DNA of 64,000 nucleotides from Byssochlamys sp. IMV 00236. Taxonomy: Eukaryota > Ascomycota > Eurotiomycetes > Eurotiales > Thermoascaceae. This document shows positions 34,477 to 46,839 of this stretch, piece by piece. Under the pieces are notes generated by a model. The model searched no databases. It saw only the letters and a list, made by a program, of their open reading frames with translations, and was not told the DNA's origin. The stretch lies in assembly GCA_001931875.2 (NCBI GenBank), contig MSJH02000839.1, positions 1-64,000 of the forward strand, written 5' to 3'. A program made the position numbers and the translations under genes. Each line of letters starts with the position of its first letter. Positions within the stretch are counted from its first letter, which is position 1.

Positions 34477-37400
34477 ATGAAGAGTTTACGAAGAGATTTC
34501 TCTTCGAACCCGCAAGCCGCAAATGTATCGAGCAAAGTCTTCGTGAGATCTACCAAGAGTGGCAAGGTGCAGAAGATCGTTCGTGAGCTGTATTTGCGAC
34601 AGGATATTCCTTGCTCGTCTCAGCTCTGTTCGATATGTCGCGCAAATGCGCCAGCTGATGCTAATGGAAACAGTGAGTATTACGTCGTGCTGCTTCAAGT
34701 TTGAGCGGATGGCTAACATGATATAAGTTGCGCCCTTTGTTCTTTCCGATCGTCCCGCTGGTACGAAATCTTTCCCCAAGGGCCATTATCTCGTTCCCGA
34801 TACAAACGCACTGTTGAATGGAATGGACCTTTTCGAGCACACTGGCGCTTTCTACGATGTCATCATCCTACAGACTGTCCTTGAAGAACTGAAGAATCAG
34901 TCTCTACCTCTCTACAACCGGCTACTTTCCTTGATCAAAACCGATGACAAGCGATTCTATCTATTCTTCAACGAGTTCCGCCTGGAAACACATGTTCGCC
35001 GAAATCCCGATGAGACGATAAATGACAGGAACGATAGAGCTGTTCGGACTGTCGCGAAGTGGTATTCTGAGCATCTTCGGGAGGCAGTAACTAGGAAGGG
35101 CAAGAAAGAAAAGTCTATACCAGCTATTGTGGTCATCACGGATGACAAGGAGAATCTGCGCAAGGCAAAGGAGGAAGGCGTCACGGCTCTGAAGCTTACG
35201 GATTATATTTCGGGACTGGAAGATGCCGACAAGCTCCTGGACATGGTCAACGATGCTCAGGAAGGAAGAGATGCGAAGGGACTCCGTGGAGAGCTGTTCT
35301 ACCCGGAATACTACTCTATGTCCAAGATGATGACCGGTTTGAGGGCCGGCACTCTACATCAGGGTGTTTTCAATATCTCGCCATACAATTACCTGGAAGG
35401 TTCCGTGAACGTGGCAGCCTTTGCGAAGCCACTCCTTATTCTTGGCCGTGATAACAGCAACCGTGCCATTGCCGGTGATGTCGTTGTTGTTGAGGTCCTA
35501 CCGAAGGACCAGTGGAAGTCTCCATCAACCAAGATCATCGACGAGGAAGCAGTGACCAAGGATGAAAACGCAGATGCAGAAGAGAATGAAGCAGTAGTCA
35601 CTGAGAGGGAGCGAAAGGCTCTTCAAGAAGAAGTCAAGAAAGCCCATGGGAAGAACTCTGAAGGCAAGCCACAACCAACGGCCCGAGTGGTTGGCATCAT
35701 CAAACGCAACTGGAGGCAATATGTCGGCCACGTCGATTTCGCTTCTACTACTTCACTTGTCCAGTCTGGGCGAAGACAGCAGACTGTGTTCGTGCTGCCT
35801 ATGGACAAGAAAATTCCAAAGATCCGAGTTAGGACTAGACAGGCTGCCGACCTTTTGGGCCAGAGGATCTTAGTTACTATCGATGCGTGGGATAGAGATT
35901 CTCGGTATCCGACTGGACACTTTGTTCGATCCCTAGGAGAGCTGGAGACCAAGGAGGCGGAGACTGAGGCTCTCCTCCTCGAGTATGATGTACAGTACAA
36001 GCCGTTCCCGAAGGTCGTGCTAGACTGTCTACCGCCCCAGGGCCATGACTGGGTAGTACCGGCCACCAAGGAAGACCCCGGTTGGAAGGGACGGAGAGAT
36101 CTCAGAGATCTGCTTATCTGCAGTATTGATCCTCCAGGCTGTCAGGACATTGATGATGCCCTCCATGCGCGACCGCTGCCGAACGGTAACTTTGAAGTCG
36201 GTGTCCATATCGCGGATGTTTCTCATTTTGTGAAGCCAAACAATGCCATGGATCTGGAGGCAAGTCTTCGCGGAACGACAGTATACCTGGTGGACAAACG
36301 TATCGACATGCTTCCCATGCTTCTGGGTACCGATCTTTGCTCTCTCAAACCATATGTGGAGCGCTACGCTTTCTCTACAATTTGGGAAATCACACCGAAT
36401 GCAGAGATTGTAAAGGCAGATTTCACTAAATCAGTCATCCGTTCTCGCGAGGCTTTCAGTTACGAGCAGGCACAAAAACGCATCGATGATGCGTCTAAGA
36501 ATGATGAACTCACGCAGAGCATGCGGACCTTGTTGCATCTCTCCAAGATCCTTCGCCAGAAGCGTATGGATGCTGGTGCACTGAACCTCGCGTCTCCCGA
36601 AGTCCGGATCGAAAGCGATAATGACGAGCTGGGTGATCCACTTACAGACGTGAAGACCAAGGCCATGCTCGCTACAAACAGCTTGGTCGAAGAGTTCATG
36701 CTTCTTGCCAACATTACCGTCGCTTCCAAGATCTATGAATGCTTCCCACAAACCGCTTTGCTCCGTCGTCACGCAACCCCTCCTCCCCAGAACTTCGAAG
36801 ACTTAGCCAAGCAGCTCTCGAGGAAGCGAAACCTGGAGCTTGATGTTTCCAGCTCAAGAGCACTTGCCGACTCTCTCGACCGCTGTGTGGATCCGCAGAA
36901 TCCATTCTTCAACACCCTTGTCCGTATTCTGGCAACCCGCTGCATGACGTCTGCGGAATACTTCTGCGCTGGCGCCCACGCGGAGTCCGAGTTCCGCCAT
37001 TACGGTCTCGCTTCTCCTATCTACACCCATTTCACCTCTCCTATTCGTCGATACGCCGATCTCCTCGTCCACCGTCAACTCGCTGCCGCCATCGGCTACG
37101 AAGGCGAAGACGGCCGCGGCACCGCTGAGGCACCCACTGTTCGCAGCAAACTCGAAGATATCTGCCGCAACATCAACTACCGTCACCGCAACGCTCAATT
37201 CGCAGGCCGCGCCAGCATCGAGTACTATGTCGGCCAAGCTCTCAAGGCACGCGGCGAGAAAGCCGCCAGGACTCCTGGCGAGAACCCCGGCGTCGACGAA
37301 GATGGCTACGTGATGCGCGTGTTCGAGAACGGTGTCGTCGTCTTCGTGCCCCGCTTCGGTATCGAAGGTGTCGTCCGTCTCGAGGACTTCATGCTCCCCG

Positions 37401-37642
37401 GCGAGACGGCCCGGCTGGGTCTCGAGGAGCGCAAGGAAGTGGCTCTTCGCAGGGAGAGTGAATTCGATACGGAAGAGTACTCCCTCCGTGTATGGGAGAA
37501 GGGTCATCCGGAGAAAGAACGTGGTGTCAGTGTCGAACTATTCCAGAGACTAAGAGTGAATGTTAGCTCCGTCAAGGAAGAAGGCGGCCGAGGAGCTGGA
37601 AAGAGGAGAGTGAGAATCTTGGTCCTTGGAACTGCGAATTGA
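34477..37642 (+). CDS. dis3: Exosome 3'-5' exoribonuclease/endonuclease Dis3 (Rrp44)
   Basis: Catalytic subunit of the RNA exosome. Two exons (34477-34672, 34728-37642) give 1,036 residues. The N-terminus carries the CR3 cysteines (CSSQLCSIC). The PIN endonuclease domain follows, with acidic residues starting at LVPDTNALLNG and including ITDDKENLRKA. Two cold-shock-like domains come next, then the RNB exonuclease with DPPGCQDIDDAL, which holds its magnesium-binding aspartates. The C-terminal S1 domain (GYVMRVFENGVVVFVP) ends before a basic tail. The single intron ends in AAG and keeps the phase (GN-IAPFVLSDRPAG). The ATG chosen gives MKSLRRDF, with 14 open codons before it but no better start. 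All key residues look intact. Confidence 0.96.
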
Positions 37643-38142
37643 TTCGTGAACTTCTATTGTCTATGGAGATGCGATGTGGGATTGGCTTTTTTTCTTCTAA
37701 TGATCTGTAATCGACGCAGGTATGTATGTATGGTTGTACGTGTATCAAAAAGAAAAGAAAGAAAGACAGACTTTGAGATTATGGTACTTCCCCGGGAAAA
37801 GAAAATAGAATTTACGTCTGATGTTACGGCTACCCTACATGAGATTTGTCTAATTCCAGCGAAATATGTATATGCCAAGAACGTAGCGATGTATTATTAT
37901 ACTTTAATACGGAGTACTCAGCGACTCATAATTCTGCATGGTGTAACTATCATTTCGTAAAAAGCGAAAAAGGCCCAAGAGATGCAGTGCACATGACATA
38001 AACGGAGAAGATGCAACTTATATATACACACGGTAGGGCATTCCACGTGGAAGAGAGAGATATATATATACCCAGGATAAAGGGGGTTTAACGAAATTAT
38101 GCGGAGACATTTGACATAGACAGGTGTATGGTATGGGTCAAA
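37643..38142. other. Convergent intergenic region
   Basis: Lies between the ends of dis3 and the transporter. It includes one TACGGAGTA word (37908-37916) and a short tatatata tract near 38060. No gene was seen. Confidence 0.5.
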
Positions 38143-39764
38143 TCAAACTCTTTTCCAAGATACCATCCCCTGCCACACAGTGACGGGATCCCACAGGTTG
38201 ATTCTGGAAGTGTCTTCTGTGGATATATGCGGTGTGATATGAGCAGGAGTCAGGCCAGTTTCCTTCTCCGTGGAGCTACTGACGGGGTAACTGCATGTTG
38301 TTATAGCATCTTTTCGTTCGATTAATGCGAGTTCGCGGACTTTCCAGCCCCTCACTAGCCAGAGACAACCTGCAGCGCCGACGTACATGCAGGCAGTGAA
38401 AATCTGGACTTGCAAGTACGAAGAGCCGTCCTGCGAACTGTCTCTTAGGGCGAGAGCAATAGCTTCCGCTACCGTTGTGGGAGGGACGAGGGTGATCCAG
38501 GTGATGCTCAATCCGCTTGGAAGCTCTTTTAGGCCGATGATCTCTGCGAGGACTGACGATACTGTTGCCCAGTAGGTTCCTGCCACGGGGCCGACGATGA
38601 TAGCAAAGAAACATAGCACGCCCATATTGGTGGCGAAGATCCAGATCACAAAGCAGAAAAAGCCACAGAGGAAGGTGAGGAAGGTTGCCATATTGATACG
38701 TCCCACTTGATCACTGAAGAGGCCGACGAAAGGTCTTCCGAGACCTTGCCCTAGGTTCAACAGCGCGCTAACAATACTGCCTTGGTGAGGTGAAAGTCCA
38801 ACGGAGAGTGCAAAATTCGCCAGACTGAACAAGAGCGCAACGTAGCCTAGCATGCTGAGGATTCCCCAGCCAAGATAGAGGAGAAACTCGAGCCGTTTGA
38901 ACAGAGGCACATGAAAGGCGGCTACACGACTCCCAATGGCTTTGTTACGGTCCCTCAGCAAATTAGCAGCCACCACGTTCACAGAGAAACACACAATGGC
39001 GAGGACGCGGAACGTCCATGCGAGGCCCAGCCGTGGGATCATGGCTCCTGTCGCGAGGGAATACATCAGCCCGCCGATGCCAGAGCCTGCGGCCGTGATA
39101 CCGTTGGCCACACCTCTCCGACGCGAGAACCATTGTGGGGCGATTCCAATGGTTCCGACAAAGAGAAAGCCCATACCGAATCCAAAGCAGACGCCCTGGC
39201 TGAGGAAGATATGCCACGTCTTGGTAGCAAAGGACGCACCAATGAAGGAAATAGTCTCGAAGAACACTCCCAGATTGAGCGACAAGCGCGTGCCACACTT
39301 ATTGATAAGATATGTAGCAAGTGGTGCTACCAGCATGGCGCAGGATATACTTAGACCTCCGGTGAAAGCATATTCGAGGGCACTCGTATTAGGGAATACA
39401 TTATGGGAGAGATAGTATGAAAGGAAAACACCATAGGACTGGTAGTAAAGAGACGTCAGCACCCCAAATCGACCACGTAGGATCTAGTTATGGGCAATTC
39501 TCAGGTGACACATACACTATTAACACCCCAAGTATGCGCGTTGATCCAGAAGACACAGGCGACACAGACCCATCCATAACCGCCATCGGGAGGGACATCG
39601 TCATTTGGTTTCGTGTTTCGATTGCTGCCATCCTGCTCTAGTCTCAGGTCCTCAGTTCGCGCATTATGTTGGTCCCGAGTAGAGTTTCGCAACTCTGGAG
39701 TATCTTCTTCTGATGCGTAGACCACATCAATCGGAACATTATCCGACATTGCTCGAACGAGCAT
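38143..39764 (-). CDS. MFS monocarboxylate transporter-type permease
   Basis: Plasma-membrane permease of the monocarboxylate-porter (MCT, Mch-like) family. Two exons are joined over an intron with donor gtatgt, linking HTWGVNS to SYGVFLSYYL. The hydrophilic N-terminus leads into the family signature PPDGGYGWVCVACVF. Twelve predicted helices follow, including GFGMGFLFVGTIGIAPQWFS with RRRGVANGITAAGSGIGGL, and a short hydrophilic C-terminus. Length is about 510 residues. Two ATGs are possible (39764, 39749); five codons separate them and neither changes the protein's nature. Substrate is unknown; many fungal members are orphans. Confidence 0.9.
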
Positions 39765-40810
39765 TGGGGCAATGCTCAGAGGGTAAAGAGCCTGTGATCA
39801 AGATCGTGCCTTTTTGGCGGTGTGCAGCTCTCACGCCAGAAGTGTTTACCGCAAACGGTCATAGTTCAGCGCAACATAATATGGATGGATAGATCCGATG
39901 TATTCATGTAGTTAAGATGTCAAAAATCGAAACACAGAAGGACGGCCATAAAAATCAAAAGCGCCACACGTGCTTTTTTCTCGGCGAGGACAACATCTCG
40001 AACGTCTTCTCGAATATCTCTTGCCCACAAGATCGTAGACCGGCTAGCAGTGAGCTTCTAGGATTGGCCGAGAAGACCGCTAAGAACCAACGGAACCGAT
40101 CTTGCAGCCGTCGTCCCGACGAACCGGTGCGGAGACGAGCTGGAGCGCGAGGCGGGGTTCCATGATCCAGTTCCACGAGGGGCAGGTTGCTGCTGGTGAT
40201 GTTGCGATGATAATGTCAACGCAGAAGGATGCCCCCAACTCAACTGAACTGTCGGGGGGAGAGAGAGAGAGAGAGAGAGATGTCGTCTGTGTCTTGTAGT
40301 TCTGCATGATGCGAAGCAGGAAGGGTCTAACCGGCTTGGGCAATCGACAGGGCTTAGGGCTGCCAGGAACCATGTGATTGCCAAGACCCCGCGCGTTGCC
40401 TCAGGCGACGATATATGGGATTATCATTGGTGGGCCAACCAAGTTAACTATGAACTTGCTGTGTTGTCCGCCAACTAACCAAGTCAGTTAGCTTGTAAAC
40501 ACTAAGATAGGAGCTCCTCTAGCTTCCCCCCCGAACGAAGGCATTCCTCGGCCTGATCTATCGGGATCGCCCTGGTTCTTTCCTGCCTGGCTGCGCCATG
40601 AGGATGGCCTGAGTCGAGATCGTGATTGGCGCCAGCCCTTGACTCACTGCTGTTGTCCCAGGCCCTTGTACCCAAGCAACTTAACCTTGCTTCAGGGACT
40701 TAACTTACTTCTTAGTACAGGGCGCGCTGGCCCGTTCCCTATCTCGACTGCTATCAGCGTCCACATTCCACCATCACAACAGTCAGGAACGTCGCTCTAT
40801 TATTGCAATC
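39765..40810. other. Divergent promoter region of the transporter and the LIM protein gene
   Basis: One kilobase without a convincing gene. It includes a (GA)11 tract (listed separately) and a C/T-rich stretch. The last 100 bp are a pyrimidine-rich leader for the LIM gene. Confidence 0.5.
40259..40280. repeat. (GA)11 microsatellite
   Basis: A perfect GA dinucleotide run of 22 nt in the divergent promoter region. GA tracts can exclude nucleosomes, but no function is shown here. Confidence 0.9.
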
Positions 40811-43231
40811 ATGTCGCCTCGTTCTCTGGAGAAGATCATGCACAGGAATAGATCCAAAGAGGGTCATCGGAAATTCTCTCCTCCGGGCCCTACATACATG
40901 TCAGATGATCAGATTGGTGGGTATCCTCCATTCATCTCCATTCGTATCCATTCCTCCAAACTGCTCCAAAACCCTTCCCACACACTACTGACACGGTGAA
41001 TGTCGAAAATACTAATCCGACCATGGATCCAGCAAGCTATCTCAAGGATCTCCGGACAAACAGACCCCCTCGTCCCAATGGTTCGCGGCCACTCCCCTCC
41101 AAACCAAATCCGTCCACCACCAGTGTTCGGGAAGAGCTCCCTCCACGGGCAACATCGGCGCTCTCAATGTCGAGACGCACGGAGACACCATCCCAGGAAC
41201 ACCTGAGAAGTGATCCTCAGCCTCGGTCAGCAAGTGCCCTGTCCCATCGCCGGCTGACCTCAGAGGCGGGACCCAGGAGGGGTTCGGTTGGGCGTCCGCT
41301 CGTCCAAGAACCAGGGAACTACTCCGGGAGACATAGCTACGGCCCGGGTGCAAAACTGGCCTCCCCGACTAGCGTCACCCCCAGTGGTGCGTATCGAGAG
41401 AACGGCCAGCGCTGGATGGAAAAGCAGGAGGCTCGATCACTGCGGGACGCCCTGGAGGAGCTGGATCTCCAGGAGGAAATGCGGATTTACGCGGGGGCCC
41501 AGGACGAAGCAACCGAACTGGTATGGAAGCACCAACATCCTGGTGTTCCGTTCAAGAACCCACATGCTGCGTACCGGAATCCCGATATGACCAGAGTCTA
41601 CCCACAGGACAGAGCTTCCTACACAGGAGGCCGCAGTAATAGCATAACTACAGACGACGAATCACACAGCTCGAAATCGGGGGGAGCAGCCTCGATCGAC
41701 AGTAAAGGCTCGGCTTCTAGGGGTGACACCTTACCCAGAAAGCCGAAAGTCAACTTTGCGTTGCCTCCTGAAGAGGACTCTCCGTTGCCAGGTTGCCGCG
41801 ATAGCAGCGGCTCTCCCATGGGGATATTCAGGAACCCGGAGGATCACATATATGAAGAGCCCGATGAGCGGGATAGCAGAAGGGCATCATCTCGGTATGA
41901 GACGATGCATCCGACCTCGTCTGCATTGAAAGCAAAGCCACGAAACTCCTTACCACGCGATGGCCGGCCGTCACTCTCTCGCTATGATATCCACAAGAAC
42001 CCCCCTTCTCAGTCAAGGAATCCGGCTTACACCGTCAATTCTTCTCCTTCTCCAGAACGTGAACTTCTGAACGAAGACGTCCCAAAAAAGAACGGTATTG
42101 AAATTCGCAGCGACGACATCCGTGCTGCAACCAGTATGAAGCTGAAGGACCGGAGCAGCAAGTTACCAATGCCGACAGCTGTCAGCGATCGTCTCGGACG
42201 GCCCATTGTTAGTTTCGACAAAAACTGGAAGGCCCCTGATGAGCCAAAGAGCAGTACTTTCGGGAAGGGAAAACCATCTCCTACTCCACCGCCCCCGGTC
42301 CCTGAGATCAACGTCTGCGAACCTGCCTCTATACCCACAATCACTCTGCCTGACAACAGTCCCCCAAAGATATCAGAGATGCAGCCGATTTCTGACGGTA
42401 GGAGAGATAGCACGCGGCCGCTGCCTGATCCGAAGAGTGTTCCCAACAAGAAACACGTAACGAAAGTGAGCCAAGGAACGTCGAACCGCTGGTACTCCCC
42501 GTACACCCGCGCTGGTGTTCCGACGGCCACGTGTGCTGCTTGCACTCTTCCGATTGCGGGGAAGATAGTGACGGCAGCAGGATCACGGTTCCATCCTGAA
42601 TGCTTTACCTGCCATCACTGTGGGACTGCTCTGGAGTGTGTTGCTTTTTACCAGGAGCCGGAAGCGAAGCGTGCGGAGAGACTTGAAAAATCGGCTGCTG
42701 ACGATGACGAGGCTCAGGCGATGCGATTCTATTGCCATTTGGATTTCCACGAACTCTTTAGCCCCAGGTGTAAGAGCTGCAAGACCCCAATCGAAGGCGA
42801 AGTGGTGGTGGCCTGCGGTGCAGAGTGGCATGTTGGTCACTTCTTCTGTGCGGAGTGTGGTGATGTATGTGTAACAATCCCACGAGTTCATAGACACTTT
42901 GCTAACTCTCTCATAGCCTTTTAACTCCGAGACCCCATTCGTGGAAAAGGATGGCTTCGCCTGGTGTCTTCGTTGTCACTCTCGACGTACCGCTTCACGT
43001 TGTCTTGGCTGCAAGCAACCTGTGCTCGATGATATCGTCGTCACCGCTTTGGGTGGCCAGTGGCATGATAAATGCTTCGTCTGCCACGAGTGTGGTGCTG
43101 GATTCGGCCCTGAAGGGCGATTCTTCGTGAAGCAGGGGGAGCCAAAGCGAACTGCGAAGGGTCGAATCATCGGCGGACCAGTTCAGTTAGCAGTCTGTGA
43201 AAGATGCGAGGGCATAAGGCTCAAAGCTTGA
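40811..43231 (+). CDS. LIM-domain protein, paxillin-like (Pxl1 type)
   Basis: Cytoskeletal adaptor with three C-terminal LIM zinc domains. Exons 40811-40916, 41033-42864 and 42917-43231 give 750 residues. The first 500 residues are disordered and rich in Ser/Pro/Arg, with polyproline stretches (PSPTPPPPVPE) that could bind SH3 domains. LIM1 starts CAACTLPIAGKIVTAAGSRF, LIM2 CKSCKTPIEGEVVVACGAEW, and LIM3 CLGCKQPVLDDIVVTALG. An acidic/basic insert (AKRAERLEKSAADDDEAQ) interrupts LIM1. The domain order matches fungal Pxl1-like proteins, which act at the division site and in polarity with Rho GTPases. That role is inferred by family. The N-terminal exon starts MSPRSLEKIMHRNRSKEG. Confidence 0.85.
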
Positions 43232-43910
43232 TCACAATGTCAAGCAGACCGTCCCCATTGAGTAACTGTCTAAACTCTCCTGGTTAAGCAAGCATTTTGC
43301 TGCAGCCGCAGACCTGTCGATCGACTCTTCAAAGCTGTTCCCCCCGGTTTCTTCCTTGATTGCATTTGAAGGTTTCTGTTTAACTGCATTGCCGGAGTTT
43401 AGCAAAGCGTATTGCGTGTTTATATTAGGGAGAATGATATTGAATCTCTGGGACATAGCGAATGGGATAGCATGATTGCATGGCTGATTTGATTATTTCA
43501 TTGTTCATTTATGTCTGTGGATTGATCTGTTCTGTATGGAGTTTGAATGTGTTCCCGATGGTTTTCCTTTGGTATAAGTTGTTCTCTTTCCATTATTTAC
43601 GGTCACGTCAGTGACCATGGCCAGAATGTGATGTTTGGTTGGTGCGTGTGTATATTGTCCCGTTTCAACGATGACGGTTCGACATGTTGTGCGCGTGGCA
43701 TTGGTTCCGGGCATTGGTATTTAAGGCTTGTCTTCTCTCGCCTGGAGATCTTTGCAATTATATTCTCGACATTTGGGCGTCTGCTTATATTGTTCTCATC
43801 CAGTACGTAACCTGACCGAGTCCAAGCCCTGACTAAAGGCGAAGCTCATCTGACGTGGAGCTGTCCTGGCACGGGATGCTGTATGAACAAATCTTATAAT
43901 AATAAGATCT
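43232..43910. other. Convergent intergenic region
   Basis: 680 bp between the ends of the LIM gene and trm8. Short ORFs are present on both strands, with nothing recognisable. Confidence 0.5.
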
Positions 43911-45125
43911 TCAAGCCGGCCATTCCGGATTAGCCTTCCTCCTGAATACCGCAACGTACTTATTCCCCTTATTCCTCGTGACCTTCTTAGACTCTTCCGT
44001 CTCTTCGCTCATAATCCTCACACACGGATCATCCTTCAACTCCTCATCCGACACCCTCTCCCAGAGTTCTTTAACTCCCGTATCACTATTCCCTTCCCGC
44101 TCGTCGCTCGCTTCCTGCTTCTCAGCAGCGACGGCATCTTCTACCGGAGACGATTTCTCAAAGTGCTTCAGAATCCAATTATGATAATCCTCCACATCGG
44201 TGATCGTGTACAACAGACCACCGGGCCGTAGCACATAGGCATATTCGGCGTTCAGAGCCGGAGAGACGATGCGCGCCTTGTGTTTTCTAGCCTTGAAGTG
44301 CGGATCGGGAAAACAGATGAAGATCTTGGAGAGTTGTGCGCGGGCGAAGAAGTTGGGGAGGAATTTCATCGTGTTGGTTCGCAGAGCGGAGACGTTCTGG
44401 TATCCGCCTGGAACGGGAGCAGTGATTGTCGTTGATGATACGGAGGGGGAGGGAGAGGCTGTGGAGGAAGAGGCTTGTGCTGGAGGTGCTGGAGAGGAGG
44501 ATATTCTCTGTGCTTGTTCGCTTTGCGAGCGGAGGACCTGGATGCGTCCTGTGACGTATTCGAGGACAGAGATGCGGATTTCCATGCCTGAGAAAAACGC
44601 ACAGCGCAGTCAGTATTGCTTTTTATCTTATACCGATCATTCATTGTAGGTCTCAGAATAGAATGGAAGAAGAAGAAGAAGAAGAAAGACGAGTTTATAC
44701 GCACCGACAATCAAGGTATCCGGCAACACGGGCGCAAGACCAGCCAACAACCCACCGAAACCACATCCAATATCAACGACCTCAACATCCTTCACTAACT
44801 GTCTGAAACCACCTTCGTTCTTCTTATCCGGATTCGGATCCACGAACGCCGGGAAATGTGATGCCCAATCCATATGTGCAGGGCTAAGAGGACTGTTTTC
44901 GTTCAGTTTTAGTCCTATCCTTCAGAACGGCGCAATCCAGACGTGAGAAAAGAACAAGTGAACATACTAATCCAACATATGATCCGAAAACGGATTCGCA
45001 TGCGCTCTCTGTCTGTAGAATCTCTTCTTTGGCATCTTAATCTCCGTGCTCTCCTTCTGCGCTGCCTGCGTCTGCGCCTGGCGATATTCTTCGCGCTTTT
45101 GGCGCTTATGCGGTGGGAACGTCAT
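43911..45125 (-). CDS. trm8: tRNA (guanine-N7)-methyltransferase catalytic subunit Trm8
   Basis: Makes m7G46 in tRNAs, working with the WD40 protein Trm82. Three exons: the first (45125-44968) has a basic N-terminus, with KMPKKRFYRQRAHANPFSDH as the family signature. The second begins YPLSPAHMDW and holds the SAM motif VVDIGCGFGGLL. The third begins GMEIRISVLEYV, followed by KIFICFPDPHFKARKHKARI with the catalytic PDPHFK. The end is GNKYVAVFRR. An insert rich in Ser/Pro/Ala (about residues 140-175) follows RSQSEQAQR and is longer than in yeast. An acidic insert precedes the final strand. Length is about 345 residues. It is divergent from vps25. Confidence 0.95.
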
Positions 45126-45826
45126 GATTGGAACGAATGATGGTTTTCTGCTATGAAGAGGAGCAAGTGAAAGTGAGAGTAGAGCAGAAGAGAAGTTCGC
45201 CTTGGGGAAGAAGAAGAGGTGGGGTCGTCGCAATGGGAGGGCGAGAGGCATGAACTGTTAAAAAAATGGCGGCGGCTCCGCGGCACGGTTTTTTTGCGCT
45301 TTTCTACCGTACGCGGGTTCGAGCTGGGGAGCTAAAATTAAGCTTACATGGATGGATGTCCGAGGGGTTAGATGGACACCAGAGGAGATTGAGAGAGTGT
45401 GTTATGGCAGGGTATTGTTAATAAGAGAGAAGTTGATCTAAGTAGAGAGATGGAATAAAGTAATGCTACTTACTATTTTATGATATTTATCAATTGATCG
45501 TTCGTCTGATCTTACAGTAAAGTAATCCGGTTCCGCGGGCAGGCAGAAAGCGGGCAAATCATCACCGCCCAGGATCTCTCTCTATCTTATCTCCTACCAC
45601 TTTGTGTATCCTGCACGAATGATGACCCTTTTTGTTTCTACATACCCCAGTTGATTCATTTTGCGAAGAATACCCAACGAATTCTCCAATACTCTTCGAA
45701 GACAACTACAATAGCACCTTACCTTCAACACTCACGGACCAGCATACCCCCTCCTTCCTCTCTCCGCACCCCCCTCCTTCGCCGGACTACCTCTATTACA
45801 TACGAACAAACCCTCGAAAGACAACC
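45126..45826. other. Divergent promoter region of trm8 and vps25
   Basis: 700 bp spacer. The vps25 side is C/T-rich, typical of fungal leaders, and stays open in the vps25 frame back to about 45632 without an ATG. No other gene was seen. Confidence 0.55.
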
Positions 45827-46608
45827 ATGACCATGAGCTCCTCACGTCAGATCCAATCCTTATCCACAATATCAACGGAGAAACCCCCCTTCCAATTCCC
45901 TCCAACATACTCCTTCCCACCATTCTTCACCCCGCAACCAAACACCTCCACACGCCACTCCCAGCTCGAGAAATGGTCTGCTCTGATCCAATCTTGGTGT
46001 CGGTATTATCGGATATTCAAACTATCGTTAGTTGACGCTGTCGAGACGCCTCTTTTCCATAATGCGGCGTTGAAGAAGAGGGTCAGTCTGAGCGAAGCGC
46101 GCGCAATCGTGGATTGGATGGCACGTGCGGACGAGGATGGCGGTGGAGGAAAGAGAGCGGAGTGGGTGGAAGGTTTGGCCGGGAAGGAGAAGACATTGGC
46201 ATGGATTTGGTGGAGGAGGCCTGAGGAGTGGGCGGCGTTGATTGCGGGTTGGGTGAGTGCTTGCTTTTTACTTCTGTTACACTTCTCTTGGTGGTTGAGC
46301 TTCATGATAGATGACTTCGTCACTAATCAACCGGGATTGGATCTTGTAGGTTGAGGAAACAGATCAGAAAAACACGGTGTTGACTCTGTATGAATTGATG
46401 GAAGGTGACGGGACAAGATCACAAGGTGAGACAATCCCTGCATTGCATATTGATAACGTGTGCTCTTAGCCCGATAGTGGCTGACGTCCATATAGAATTC
46501 CACGGACTAGATCCCGAGATCATGCTAAGATCCCTCAACGTCCTAGTCAAGCAGGGAAAGGCACAGGTCTTTGGCAATGAAGGCCAAGAAGGTGTCAAGT
46601 TCTTTTAA
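45827..46608 (+). CDS. vps25: ESCRT-II subunit Vps25
   Basis: Part of the endosomal ESCRT-II complex (Vps22-Vps36-Vps25), which sorts ubiquitinated cargo into multivesicular bodies. Three exons begin at the first in-frame ATG. The N-terminus FQFPPTYSFPPFFTPQPN carries the PPxFxxQPN region by which Vps25 binds its partners. The first winged helix (LEKWSALIQSWCRYYRIFKL) and the helix with LKKRVSLSEARAIVDWMA follow. The second winged helix begins AWIWWRRPEEWAALIAGWV and ends EIMLRSLNVLVKQGKAQVF. Length is about 210 residues, as in the family. A small Gly-rich insert (EDGGGGKRAEW) is present. It is convergent with brc1, 231 bp away. Confidence 0.93.
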
Positions 46609-46839
46609 ACAAACATGAATAGCGGCATAATTATATACACCGTGCAGTGCCTTCAAAAAAACTTGCAGTTGGGTATTCATACAGCAAACTAAGAAAAGGG
46701 ACGAAGCAAATATTGTGGTTGCAACAAAACAGGAAACCGACCGCCAAATACACCATATCTCTGACCAGTAACAAGATACCAAACCTGTGCCTCATGAGAT
46801 GCATCCAACACCACCATACACTATGCCACTTACGACCGG

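Noticed and set aside
36854..37507. 217-codon minus-strand ORF antisense to dis3
   Set aside because: It mirrors the codon bias of the RNB/S1 part of dis3 and has no family-like motifs.
38911..39415. 147- and 159-codon plus-strand ORFs over the monocarboxylate-type transporter
   Set aside because: They are antisense to a clear transporter exon with a conserved signature.
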